Assembly: GCA_949710005.1 (NCBI GenBank)
Contig: OX453281.1
Span: 15,369,649-15,433,648 of the forward strand
DNA length: 64,000 nt
Source of the DNA: Ricordea florida
Taxonomy: Eukaryota; Cnidaria; Anthozoa; Corallimorpharia; Ricordeidae
Direction of reading: 5' to 3'
Shown here: piece by piece, positions 36,918 through 46,242 of the stretch
Position numbering within the stretch: position 1 is the first letter of the stretch
Layout of the letters: each line of letters opens with the position of its first letter
Program-made: the position numbers and the translations under genes
Notes under the pieces: generated by a model
Database searches by the model: none
Told to the model about the DNA's origin: nothing
Seen by the model: the letters and a program-made list of their open reading frames with translations, nothing else

Positions 36918-37367
36918 ATCAAATAAATGTCAACACGGTAAAAGAAGATATTATTGCAAAGAATGCGGGGGTAAAGGTATATGTCATCACGGTGAACAAA
37001 AATCTCAATGTAAGGATTGTGGTGGTTCATACATATGTCCCCACAACAGACGTAAATCATTTTGTAAAGAATGTTTTGGCTGTAGTATTTGTAAGCATAA
37101 TAGATTTGGCAATCTATGTAAAGAATGTGGGGGTAATGGTATATGTATCATGGTAAACAGAAACCATTTTGTAAAGAATGTGGTGGTAAAGCTCTGTGTA
37201 CCCATGGTAGACAGAAATATTATTGTAAAGATTGTGGGGGTAGAGCAATATGTATCCATGGTAAACAGAAACAATTTTGTAAGGATTGTGGAGGTAGATA
37301 TGTATGTCTTCATGGTAAAAATAAATATACTTGTAAAGAAGTCCGTAAAATTAGGGAAGGAGAATAA
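36877..37367 (+). CDS. Cys/His tandem-repeat (zinc-binding) protein, frameshifted
   Basis: After a leader encoded by the TIR, the protein consists of about eight units of roughly 18-19 residues of the form C-x-H-G/N-x4-x-C-K-E/D-C-G-G. Such repeats, with paired Cys and His, are expected to bind zinc and occur in large DNA viruses and some algae. The first five units are in the frame from 36877 and the rest in the frame from 37143; a one-base slip near 37143 breaks it. It ends at 37367. Function unknown; DNA or protein binding is an inference. Confidence 0.75.
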
Positions 37368-37443
37368 TAATACAGTATATGGCTTTGTAACATGTTTCGT
37401 GTTACAAAAATTAAATGTTCCATTTACCGAAATAGGGTCCACG

Positions 37444-39000
37444 CTAATCCACCAGCGACAATAATTGGGAATGGGGAGTGGTTATGATTTTGGGTTTAAC
37501 ATCCATCTTTGGTGGCGATGCCTGTACAGCTTCAGTTTTGACAGACGCGTGTGGTAACTTAACTTTTGAAGAACCCAAATTATGTGTTATCCCCACAGTT
37601 TTCATCTCCAGATTCACATTTGAATTAACACCAAACTTCATATCATCCGTGGCCTTCATCAGATTATTATTATACCCAACGACACTCTCTGTATTTATAA
37701 TCATATTACTAGGCATCAACCAAACGCCAGGTGCAATTGCCAGATCAAGCCTTAACTTCGCTTCTTGAGTCGCAAGCTGATATCTCTGAACCGAGCTGGC
37801 TATATCATTCTCAATTACACTACTCTCAAACAAGGATAAAAACTCTTGCTGAGTCTCAATCGCTCCACCACCAGTTCCCACGATCGAATTTCTAGTGTTA
37901 ACTTGTGAACCTAATACACAATAAACGAAAGCCTCAACAGAGCGATTCAATTTACCCAGTCCAGCCTTGGTCAAACCCTTACTACTCGTTGGTATGAACC
38001 AAGCATACTTATAGCCAGAAAAATCATCATTTCTAATGAATGAGATAAGATCACCCTTGTTCTTCTTACCACCATCATCCGAGAATTTACCACCTGCGCC
38101 TGGCCATTGATTTGCATCTTCATCGTAATTCCTAATGACATGAACATTCTGAAATCCCCCACCTTGTCCATGATATCCAGCTCCATAGTCTAAAAAGATA
38201 TCACCAAGACCATGGTTTCTTCCACCTTTCCATCTGAAATCAGAATTATTCGCTATTCCAAATTCCCTGCATAATCTTTAATGGCTAACCTTACTATATG
38301 GATTGTTTGATATATTAAATGGCTGTTCATCTGGCAGCGGCACACTCAATTCGTACAATATTCTCCTTATGGTGAAATATATGTGAAACTTAATGAAGCT
38401 ATTCACAACTTTAGGGTAATTCATACTCTCAAAGGGACTAACTCCACAGCCAGAGGTTGCACACCACACTGCAAAGTTCAATTGCCGCGGCCAATAATTC
38501 ATATCAGGAGCCCCCAACCACTTTCGACTTTGACTTCCAAATTTGAAAGTAACAACTTGAGATGTAAACACGTTCCGTATTTTAGCCGTAAACTTCTTGG
38601 TATTTGATACATAGATATCCAAAGAAGTTAGTAACTTTGTAACATTATTGGTAAAATCATCAAAATCAACTGCTGGTATTGGATACCCCTGATCAGTTAG
38701 AGTTAGACTATCTGGGAAGGAACTTACCTTTTTACCACTCAAACCCAAATCAGCCCACAATTCTTCCTTCAAACCTTGTGGAAGATCTTCCGTCCATGTC
38801 TTTCCAGTAGGGTCATCATAAGACATGATTGTTGAGCCGTTCCTTTTCCATTTCATATATCCACCATAAATATCAGTCACATATGTAAATTGATTTGGAT
38901 CAGCTTTTGGATACCTATTCTTAAAATCTTCAACCAATCCCATAAATTGACTTAGTTCAGATTTTGGATACTTCATTCTGAAATCTTTAAGCAATTCCAT
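37444..39000 (-). pseudogene. Uncharacterised Polinton protein, 519-codon frame with one in-frame stop
   Basis: The ATG at 39000 opens 240 codons ending in TAA at 38278-38280. The same frame then stays open for 278 codons to 37444, so the whole is one frame with a single stop. Residues about 25-90 form a module (FKNRYPKADPNQFTYVTDIYGG...LPQGL...LG) also found in the 311-aa protein at 40947-41882. Later parts contain YWPRQLNFAVWC and Gly/Asn-rich segments. I recall similar proteins in cnidarian Polintons but no named function. A virion role is plausible from its position downstream of the capsid gene. The start copy at 7558 preserves the same ATG. Confidence 0.7.
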
Positions 39001-39070
39001 CTTCTATCCTGAATTTAGATAGAAGAATTGTTAAGTTTAAGTTAGTAATTTACCTTCTCAAATGTTATGG

Positions 39071-39673
39071 TTATGATCCTCCTTTTAACTCTTTGAGAAT
39101 TTCTTCTCGTACCTTCTGTTTCAGAGCCGTGGAATCGTACCTTTTCAGCGGACTTTTTTGATACTTGAGTCGTAACTCAGCCTTCAGCTTTTCAAATTTC
39201 TTAACTTCTTCGATTATCAAGGAGAACTCCTCGTCAGATATCTTATTATCACGAAGCGCTTTAGATACTAACTCCTCTATTGTATTTATTTTAGCTTTAG
39301 CCAAAGAAACGGTATTTTGATGCTTGGTTGCTTTATATGATAAAGTTTTGGAGACCTGTTTACACGGTATGGATGTGCAAACAAGAATCCCGCTTGCTAC
39401 TCCGAAGGGTATACCAACTACAATCCCTATCCCACTCAGGAAGCTACCCAAGCCGCCTGCTGCTAAAACACAAGATAAAATACCCCAGACTGAACTTGAA
39501 TTTATGAGCATTCCTTTTGATCGGTTGTATTTTTTCAGAATCTTCTCATAGTGATTCAATTCGGTTTTTAGTTTATCCAATGCTTCACAACATTTCTGTA
39601 GTCTGAAAGTCGCACCATCAGGAGGAGGCGCTGTCGGATTTAATTCAGGATAAATTTTCTTATAGTCATCCAT
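39071..39673 (-). CDS. Two-helix membrane protein with coiled-coil tail, 200 aa
   Basis: An intact frame. A Pro-rich N-terminus (PTAPPPDGA) and a predicted coiled coil are followed by a hydrophobic Gly/Ala-rich hairpin (about residues 60-100: VWGILSCVLAAGG, GIGIVVGIPFGVASGILV), then a long charged helix ending in KELKGG. This looks like a membrane-inserting hairpin. It is preserved as a near-identical fragment at 7221-7487. Function unknown. Confidence 0.75.
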   Translation of the reverse strand: MDDYKKIYPELNPTAPPPDGATFRLQKCCEALDKLKTELNHYEKILKKYNRSKGMLINSSSVWGILSCVLAAGGLGSFLSGIGIVVGIPFGVASGILVCTSIPCKQVSKTLSYKATKHQNTVSLAKAKINTIEELVSKALRDNKISDEEFSLIIEEVKKFEKLKAELRLKYQKSPLKRYDSTALKQKVREEILKELKGGS

Positions 39674-39706
39674 ATTTAGTTACAAGTTTTGGGTTCTTTT
39701 AAAATA

Positions 39707-40339
39707 TTATCTGAATCTTAAACTAACAGTAATGGCAGACCCTTTCAAATCTAATTTTTTCCCATCACCATCCAAAATACTTAGAGTGAAATAATTTATA
39801 GGGGATTTCAATTTCTGAGTCGGTAAAGTTGCATAATTCTGAGATGGTATGTTAGCAAGTAGATATGAAGGAGAAATTTTTACTGAGTCAACAAATCTAC
39901 CAGTATTCATATAGGATGATAGACTATCCACCAGACTGCAGGTCAGTTTCAGAGGCTCTTTAATCTGGACAGTTATAGGGTATAATTTACCAGGTAATAT
40001 AACTTCAGGCACCCCAAGCCCAAACTGTAGCCCTCTCGTAAGTTTAATATTATAGTTCTTATTGGAATATAGATAATCAACAGTATCAGTCTCAAGTATC
40101 GATAGCTTAGCATTATCTGTATCATTGAGAAAGATCGCATGAATACTGCACAATGAATAGGTACCAGGTTCGATTATTATAAATGGACGATTAGCTTCCT
40201 TGAGTAATCCTTGACGATCTTTGAAATTCACCAATCTTTTAGGTATCTTACAATCCAGAAGTTGTATCTCCCGAATCTTATCTAGTGGTGGGTCTAAATA
40301 CACCCTAGTTTGAGACTCATACATCGTGACGCTCAACAT
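39707..40339 (-). CDS. Candidate minor capsid (penton-like) protein, 210 aa
   Basis: An intact frame of mostly beta-forming sequence with no membrane helix. It ends in a typical beta-strand close (FTLSILDGDGKKLDLKG, then alternating hydrophobics). Size, position in the structural gene array and composition fit the single-jelly-roll minor capsid protein known in Polintons, but I see no diagnostic motif. Treat as a candidate; a structure prediction would decide. Confidence 0.45.
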   Translation of the reverse strand: MLSVTMYESQTRVYLDPPLDKIREIQLLDCKIPKRLVNFKDRQGLLKEANRPFIIIEPGTYSLCSIHAIFLNDTDNAKLSILETDTVDYLYSNKNYNIKLTRGLQFGLGVPEVILPGKLYPITVQIKEPLKLTCSLVDSLSSYMNTGRFVDSVKISPSYLLANIPSQNYATLPTQKLKSPINYFTLSILDGDGKKLDLKGSAITVSLRFR

Positions 40340-40346
40340 GTTTGGA

Positions 40347-40530
40347 TTATCTTTTGGACTTCTTTAAATTTATATATTCAGCCTGTGAAAGGAATTGAGC
40401 CTTTGTTATCCCACAGCTAGAGCATTTGCATTTCATCATGTATCTTCCATTGGAAGTTTTGGTATATGTTTCACTAGCTACCAGCCACGCATTTTGTTTC
40501 CTTTCTCTCTTTGACACAATAACTTCGCAT
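40347..40530 (-). pseudogene. Small zinc-ribbon-like protein (DUF5679-like), frameshifted
   Basis: Too short and broken to appear as an ORF. The ATG at 40530 (in the context TATAAAAATG) starts MRSYCVKERKE. About 13 codons in, the reading shifts one frame and continues as SNGRYMMKCKCSSCGITKAQF to a stop at 40347. The pattern YCVK-x-K-K...NGR-x-C-x-x-CG-x-K-x-F is that of a short viral zinc-ribbon family (DUF5679) known from large DNA viruses. The second Cys of the first pair reads Glu here. The length not divisible by three agrees with one indel. Confidence 0.6.
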
Positions 40531-40627
40531 TTTTATAGTTAACGATTTTTTTTCTTTAAATTATATGTAATAGATGATTCAAGCATCCTAATAAGGTTTT
40601 TATTAGGATTTTTAATTAAATAACTTA

Positions 40628-40931
40628 CTATTCAAAATAAGGTTTGTATAAACAAATAGGCCGGTTATAACACTGTAAAGCTTTATAAATGTTTTCAAGG
40701 CATGTAGGATTGTTATAAAAATACCTAATTAAACCCTCATAATCCAACCCCTTTGGTATGTCATCAATAAAATCAAAGTATTTTTCGTTTTGTGTATATC
40801 TGAAGAGTAATTTGGAATAAGAACGTAGATATTCATTATAAAATTCATCACTTTCAATACGATCATTTATTAACTTTAATTTTTCAACAAAAGCATTCTT
40901 CGCTAAATTTTTCTCTTAATATGTTTTCCAT
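40628..40931 (-). pseudogene. Small acidic Polinton ORF, frameshifted near its start
   Basis: The ATG at 40931 opens about 11 codons, then one frame over an open stretch runs to TAG at 40628-40630. It encodes a charged, aromatic-rich protein (NEYLRSYSKLLFRY, NEKYFDFIDDIPKGLDYEG, ending YKPYFE). No family recognised. The gene spacing fits: 15 bp after the 311-aa gene. Confidence 0.5.
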
Positions 40932-40946
40932 CTTCTATTATACTAT

Positions 40947-41882
40947 TTATTTGTCTTTAAAACTCTCTATGAAGTACAAAACAACAGCTACTATTAGTAA
41001 CCAAACATTTTTTCCAAGAAAAGAAATGACTTCTCCAGCAGTTTTAAATAGAAAGCTAACTATTGCTCCCACCATACCAGGTAATATTTCACCAAGTTGC
41101 TTACCAATGTTCTTCAGACCATTACCTACACCTTTACCCAATTTCGATAGGCCGTTGGAAAGATTAGAGACGATAACGCCAATAACTACACTAACAGCAC
41201 TAACAACGGCAAAGACCGTGAACCCATGTTTCTTGAAGATAGCTTTTACCCTATCTCGCAATGACATTCGTTCTTGTATTTGCTCGTTCTCTTCTTCCAT
41301 TTTTCCTATTTCTCTCTCCTGTTCATCTATCTTTCTTTGAAGTTCCTCTATTTGATTTACCTCTGCTGGGGTCTTTAGCGGTTTATCTCGTTGAAATCTT
41401 AGCGTTTCCTTCATTTTACTAAGGACCCCCTTTCTCTTAGTTATCTCTACATCGTTAACTTCAACAACTTTCTCTGCGCTTGGCCCGAGACTATCTCTTA
41501 TGGTTTTCGGTAATTTATCATTCACTTCACCATTACTTTTGAAGAAGAAATGTCTTTTGGGATTACCACCTCTAATCAATTGTAAAAATACTCTACCATA
41601 TTTGTCTGTATTGGCTGTAAATTTAGAGGTATCAACTTTGGGGAATTTGCTTCTAATCTCATCCCAAGCATAATCTCGATCACCCTCTCTTTCTATCAAT
41701 GGTCTGGTTTCATCATCAACTTCAATGAATGACGTTTCTTCTTCTTCCATAACAGGGTCAACGCGAGTAGTAGATGTTGTTGTGGTTATTGGGCTTAGAT
41801 AAATCGTATCATCACCTCCATCACCTCCACTAGCACCAGCTTCGTTTAATTTAGTCGGATCAAGCTCAGGAGCAATTTCCAT
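40947..41882 (-). CDS. 311-aa protein with shared N-terminal module, coiled coil and hydrophobic C-terminus
   Basis: An intact frame. Residues 1-70 are acidic with a Thr-rich linker. Residues 72-138 match the module in the 37444-39000 protein (KFPKVDTSKFTANTDKYGR...LPKTIRDSLG). Residues about 160-215 form a Glu/Lys/Gln-rich coiled coil. The last 100 residues hold two or three hydrophobic helices separated by Gly-rich LGKGVGNGLKNIGKQLGE. The C-terminal part recurs in cnidarian Polinton proteins I remember but has no assigned function. Likely a membrane-active virion protein; that is inference. Confidence 0.72.
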   Translation of the reverse strand: MEIAPELDPTKLNEAGASGGDGGDDTIYLSPITTTTSTTRVDPVMEEEETSFIEVDDETRPLIEREGDRDYAWDEIRSKFPKVDTSKFTANTDKYGRVFLQLIRGGNPKRHFFFKSNGEVNDKLPKTIRDSLGPSAEKVVEVNDVEITKRKGVLSKMKETLRFQRDKPLKTPAEVNQIEELQRKIDEQEREIGKMEEENEQIQERMSLRDRVKAIFKKHGFTVFAVVSAVSVVIGVIVSNLSNGLSKLGKGVGNGLKNIGKQLGEILPGMVGAIVSFLFKTAGEVISFLGKNVWLLIVAVVLYFIESFKDK

Positions 41883-41932
41883 ATTATATTCCCTATTTGA
41901 TATCCAATAAGGAAATTTCTAAGTTGGTTTTA

Positions 41933-42339
41933 TCATAACCATTTACTTGCGATATATCCCAAGGCTAACATTCCACCGGAAACATAAGCCATCTCACCAA
42001 TTTTCTGATCATCGTTCGGTCGATAATAATCAGAGAATCTAGGAGGATTGACCTGACTGTACAATTTCAGCGCTTCATCTGTATTTGAAATGTTTTCAGA
42101 AGCTTGATTTTCATTACCTTTTCTTTTATTCATAAAATCAATATAAGCTAACCTCTTTTCTTGATAGTCAGCATAATCTTTCGATTCTGATATTTTTCTA
42201 ACGCTTTGTCATGTCTTTCCCTTTCAAGTTGTAGATCGGTGGATGATGAGCCATTGATGGCCTTTGCTATATAATTTCCACCAATAAAGGCTGTTGCATT
42301 AAGTATTTCCCCGCCAAGCATTATCGCTATACTTGCCAT
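41933..42339 (-). pseudogene. Small Polinton protein split by a frameshift
   Basis: Two adjacent frames, 42148-42339 (MASIAIMLGGEILNA..., hydrophobic start, then ERERHDKALEKYQ) and 41933-42133 (...PRFSDYYRPNDDQKIGEMAY, hydrophobic end), look like the two halves of one family of about 130 residues that I recall as a single ORF in other cnidarian Polintons. The slip lies near 42170-42180. The start context is TATAAAATG. It has hydrophobic helices at both ends and a charged helix between. Confidence 0.6.
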
Positions 42340-42348
42340 TTTATATAT

Positions 42349-42735
42349 CTAGTTATCTTTTTTCTTAAACAGTTTTGAGAATAAATAAAATGTAAAAGCG
42401 CCCAAGCCAGTGAGTGTGATAATCGGAAGTATGGAAATTCTAATTCTATTTTTTCTAATTCGATAATCTTCAAATTTAGGCTCATCTTCAGAATATTCAT
42501 TTGGATAACCATGATCTTCATAATACCATTTCACCATCTCATCCATGGAAGGCACTTCAAGAGTCTCGTGTTCATAAGACTCGTTTTCCTCGTTATGGTA
42601 TTCTTCATCATCAATCAAGGCATCCAAATAGGATTCTCTTATATGATGAAGTAAATCTCTCTTGAATTGTTTCTCAGCGGATTTCAGGTTATCAATTTTT
42701 TTACACGCTACCGGGTAATATCTTCTGATCCTCTA
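42349..42735 (-). CDS. Acidic single-pass membrane protein
   Basis: The frame gives 92 residues from 42627 but is open back to about 42735, with helical charged sequence (LKSAEKQFKRDLLHHIRESY) and no ATG. The true start may be non-ATG or lost. A very acidic middle is followed by one membrane helix (ISILPIITLTGLGAFTFYLF) and a Lys-rich tail. It overlaps the end of the preceding gene. Function unknown. Confidence 0.55.
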
Positions 42736-42922
42736 AATAAGTTTTAAGATACATGCTTGCCGCTAAAACAGCGACCCATTTTCCATAATTCATGATACTA
42801 GATGACGGATCCCCTATGAATGATTCTTTCAGAGCCTTTTTTCCCACATAACCCACAGCGGCTGAGAGCCCCAAGAGAACTGTGGAATCAGTAACCGTCT
42901 TTACAAGCTTATTTTCTGACAT
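42701..42922 (-). CDS. Small two-helix membrane protein (about 73 aa)
   Basis: I choose the ATG at 42922 (MSENKLVK) in TATAAAATG rather than the earlier in-frame start at 42940. Two hydrophobic segments (VLLGLSAAVGYVGKK and YGKWVAVLAASMYLK) flank a short DPSSSIMNY loop, and the protein ends EDQKILPGSV. This pattern recurs in cnidarian Polintons as I remember them. Likely a virion membrane or capsid-lining protein; unproven. Confidence 0.65.
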   Translation of the reverse strand: MSENKLVKTVTDSTVLLGLSAAVGYVGKKALKESFIGDPSSSIMNYGKWVAVLAASMYLKTYLEDQKILPGSV

Positions 42923-42947
42923 TTTATAGATTACATCCAACCATCTT

Positions 42948-43325
42948 TTAAATTATTTTTTTCTCCATGGTCTCATCGATGTTCTTGATAGGAGGGGGAT
43001 TGAAGGTGGGGGCAGGTACATGTAAGTCAGCTATGTTACTTTTATACCTGAGGAATAAATCATACGCAGCGATTCCGATTCCAACAAGGTTTAACACAGT
43101 TTGAAAAGATAACTCTGGTATCCAAGCATTAATATCCAATGACTTACCCTCCTCTTCTTGTTGATTTCTCGTTGCCTCCTCCTCCTCTTGCTGCTTTTTC
43201 AATGCCTCCTTCGCTTTCTTATGATACGCAGCTAGTTTTTTTCCGGCTGCCACTTTCTTAGGATCCTTAACTTTTTTTTTGACGGTAGGTTCCTTTGTGA
43301 TATGCTCAACAACTTCTTCAGTCAT
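42948..43325 (-). CDS. Lys-rich protein with one membrane helix, 125 aa
   Basis: The N-terminal third is strongly basic (KKKVKDPKKVAAGKKLAAYH), followed by a Glu/Gln coiled-coil segment, a hydrophobic helix (FQTVLNLVGIGIAAYDLFL) and a Pro-rich tail (PAPTFNPPPIK). The basic part could contact DNA, as core proteins of related viruses do, but that is inference. Intact frame; ATG in TAAATATG context. Confidence 0.6.
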   Translation of the reverse strand: MTEEVVEHITKEPTVKKKVKDPKKVAAGKKLAAYHKKAKEALKKQQEEEEATRNQQEEEGKSLDINAWIPELSFQTVLNLVGIGIAAYDLFLRYKSNIADLHVPAPTFNPPPIKNIDETMEKKII

Positions 43326-43396
43326 ATTTACACAATGTTATGGTTAACTTTAAGTCTCCTAATAGGTTTACCATTAGGAATAAAATGAACTCTTAA

Positions 43397-44288
43397 TTAG
43401 CGTACAGTGTCAAATTCAATTGGTGTCATATTAGGACCCAACATACGATAATTACAGAAGTTATTGTTGTCCTCTGGAGAGAAGTTCATCTCAGAAACAC
43501 GAAGGCGAACTGAAGCTCCATAACTGGCCTTTTGACCATGTGAACCCCAGAATATACCATCCCAATGAACAACAGGATGACCATTACCATTTACATAATT
43601 ATCAGGTCGCCACATATATTCAAAGGGGGAGACTTTTCTATCACCCGGACCATAAACATCCGTTCTACATCTTATGTTACGACCACTACCCATAGTCATA
43701 AACCTTAGATAATCTCGTTGTGGGTCACTTTTGTCTACAACTTTTTCATTTGTAAAGTGATTAATGCTACGAGCCCAGTCATATATAGGTTTTACTGCAT
43801 AAGACCAGTCGTCTTCATTTTTAGCGGTAATATATGCATTATAAGTGGGGGCTGGGACCAGGCGCCTTGACTTGCTTCTTATACTACAAAATCGTTTTAG
43901 GGCATTTATTGTGATATTTCACATGTTATCTAGAGCATCACGAGTATTTATTTCATCAAGTGTTGGTTTATCCATCGTATTAAACGAAGTAAGGGGATAA
44001 TAAATTTGAAATCCTTCTACAGTTTCAATACTACGATCTTCTTTTTTGGTCCCAATGGGCCATATACCAGATATGCCTGAAACGTTTTGTTTAGCCAATT
44101 CAACAAAGATAGGGAGTTTTTTTACCGTTTGGGCCTTCTACGTAAACGTCTGAAGTTATCCATTCAATTTTACAGTCTCCTTTATTAAAAGAGTGTTTCT
44201 TAGGGTCAGATACAACAACGGTGCTCCTGTCAAAGTTTGAATCAAGAGAAACAAAGGCAACATTCTGTTCAACAACTTCTTCACTCAT
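43397..44288 (-). pseudogene. Uncharacterised protein of about 297 codons with a frameshift and an in-frame TGA
   Basis: Starts at the ATG at 44288 (MSEEVVEQNVAF). The frame slips at a seven-T run (44117-44123). It continues open (FVELAKQNVSGISG, then MDKPTLDEIN) to a TGA at 43919-43921, then again open in the same frame through DWARSINHFTNEK to the end at 43397. The C-terminal PVVHWDGIFWGSHGQKASYG and SVRLRVSEM are of the beta-rich kind seen in viral ssDNA-binding-like proteins; that assignment is weak. Confidence 0.55.
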
Positions 44289-44395
44289 GGTCAAAAATTT
44301 TCTTTGGGTATATAATACCAATGCCATTATTCTTTAAGTCTCCTAATAAGGGTTTTATTAGGAGTTCCAAGAGTGTTTATATGTATATTAAGTTA

Positions 44396-44938
44396 TCAAC
44401 TCCATAGTTGTTCTGCCGTTTCCAGTGTTCCTTTTTTATCGTTATCGAAGCACCAATCCCATGCACGCTTCGGGTGCCACGCTATTGGCATTAACTCGTC
44501 ATATAAATCTTTGTAAAACGTTAGTTTATGTATATGTTTATACTCATTGAAAATTTGGATATTAATGCATTTCACCCCTCCAGACTTTAGAGATACCATA
44601 AAATCTACAAAGAGATTATCAACATTGAAGTGATGTCGATGGGCATGATCATCTTCAAGATCAGAAAAAAGGGACTCGTTTATAAGATTTGCTTGGTATT
44701 TAACATTTAATTCCAAGGTTTCTTATAGGTTTTGCTCAGCATCTGTGTGTAACCTCTCTGAAAAGTATTTATGAGTTTCTATTTGAGAAGCTTTTGAAAT
44801 TACTCTAATGTCAAATTTATGAAAGCCAAGTTCAAACAATACATCGGTTGGTTGAATTCTTTGAATATAATATATAACTTCTGGTTTGATTCTTTCGAAG
44901 AACTTATCAATGTCAAAATCATTTTCACCATATATCAT
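44396..44938 (-). pseudogene. Uncharacterised protein, one in-frame stop
   Basis: The frame from ATG 44938 (MIYGENDFDIDKFF) stops at TAA 44723-44725, but the same frame is open again at once and runs to 44396, ending HPKRAWDWCFDNDKKG. No ATG is near the start of the second part, which supports one interrupted gene. The C-terminal WHPKRAWDWCFD phrase resembles tails of some large-DNA-virus proteins. Function unknown. Confidence 0.55.
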
Positions 44939-45056
44939 AAGTATTTTTTCAGGGTTAATTTGGTTATTTTCAACACATTCGTTCGCTATCTTTATCTACC
45001 AACTTTATTTGTTACTCTACTCAATATCTCATTAATTTTTTCGCAAATAAAACTAG

Positions 45057-45596
45057 TTACCGTTCAGGTTGTGTTGGAGGATTACTTACTATCTGCTCAG
45101 GTTGTGTTGGAGGATTGTTGGCCACCTGTTCAGGTTCACTTAATTTGAAGTGTTTTGCAATATGAATAAGTGCTGAGAATAATGCTGTCAGTCTTCCACC
45201 TCTCACTATGAGTAATCCAGATAGCTCTGAGATCTCTTTCACTATCAGCCTATTATTCTTCCAATTATTCACAAGAGCATTCTTATCATCTATATTCACA
45301 AAATTGCTTATTACCTGGGCTATTAATTGAAAAGACGAATCCATCAACCAATCAGCATTCTTTCTACCAGACACGACTTGATATCTCTTGTAAAACTTTT
45401 CCACATCTTTTTCTGATAGTTTGTATGTATCTTTGAGATCCATCTCCGTCCCCAAATATTTTTTCGTTGATCCTAAACACGCTAAAATTGACAGGGATTC
45501 CCTCTTAAATTCCACATCATCATCAGTGATGGTGGTTTTTGGTGGGGGGTTATCCGCTGATACTTTTCCGTTCAATATCTCTTCAGGTTTAGACAT
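45057..45596 (-). CDS. Uncharacterised 179-aa protein with tandem Pro/Gln tail
   Basis: An intact frame. Mostly alpha-helical, with KLSEKDVEKFYKRYQVVSG and a hydrophobic segment ELSGLLIVRGGRLTALFSAL near the C-terminus. It ends in a short tandem repeat (PEQVANNPPTQ, PEQIVSNPPTQ) from a roughly 36-bp DNA duplication. It sits 3 bp downstream of the ATPase stop. I recall relatives in cnidarian Polintons but no function. Confidence 0.6.
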   Translation of the reverse strand: MSKPEEILNGKVSADNPPPKTTITDDDVEFKRESLSILACLGSTKKYLGTEMDLKDTYKLSEKDVEKFYKRYQVVSGRKNADWLMDSSFQLIAQVISNFVNIDDKNALVNNWKNNRLIVKEISELSGLLIVRGGRLTALFSALIHIAKHFKLSEPEQVANNPPTQPEQIVSNPPTQPER

Positions 45597-45599
45597 GAT

Positions 45600-46229
45600 T
45601 TATTCACTAATTGTGGGTATCTCTAAATAACTTTGAAAAGGGTGGCGCAAGCAAAAACATAACCTAGAGTACTTTTCTTTTTTGAGTAATTTCTCAAGCT
45701 TTTTACGAGTGTCAGCCCCCAAAGTCCCGCCATAGTCTTCAAATAACATTTTCATTGCGATTTGAGATGGATTGTAAAATGATACGACACAAGCGACATT
45801 CTCTCGGAAAGGTTTCGCAATCGAAGTAAGCTGCTGGGTGAGAACCCACACCGAGATCCCATTATGTCTACCAGAAAATGCAAGGTCTATGAATTTATTT
45901 GACCTTTTCTTCAGGTCTTTCGATACGGCACAATCATCTAAGATTATAAGTGTATTCTCACCTGAAAATAATACAGACAAGTCCGTCAATAAATCATTGA
46001 TTTCATCCTGATCACTTGCATCGGGTGAGAATACAAAAAATATAGTATCGCCCGTTGCGAAATTTTTATAAGTCTTATTCTTGACATAAGTCGGGCAGAT
46101 CAAGACAATATATTCAAATGCTTCTCTGAAATTCCCCCGAAGCTGATCGACCAGATATTGAGTCTTTCCGCAATTTGTTGGTCCGGTAATGATACAGTTG
46201 AATGGGATTTTATCTCTTAATTCATTCAT
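45600..46229 (-). CDS. A32-like (FtsK/HerA) genome-packaging ATPase
   Basis: 209 residues, the usual size for Polinton ATPases, intact from ATG to stop. Walker A is GPTNCGKT (residues 16-23), Walker B is LIILDD (94-99), and the sensor-like VWVLTQQ is at 127-133. The family pumps the genome into preformed capsids in poxvirus-like and adintovirus-like lineages. It follows the capsid gene by 13 bp. This is one of the few undamaged core genes. Confidence 0.93.
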   Translation of the reverse strand: MNELRDKIPFNCIITGPTNCGKTQYLVDQLRGNFREAFEYIVLICPTYVKNKTYKNFATGDTIFFVFSPDASDQDEINDLLTDLSVLFSGENTLIILDDCAVSKDLKKRSNKFIDLAFSGRHNGISVWVLTQQLTSIAKPFRENVACVVSFYNPSQIAMKMLFEDYGGTLGADTRKKLEKLLKKEKYSRLCFCLRHPFQSYLEIPTISE

Positions 46230-46242
46230 CTTTCGATTCTAT

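Noticed and set aside
43397..44288. Adenain-type maturation protease
   Set aside because: I looked for the His/Asp/Cys pattern of adenovirus-type proteases across the Polinton and did not find it here or in another frame.
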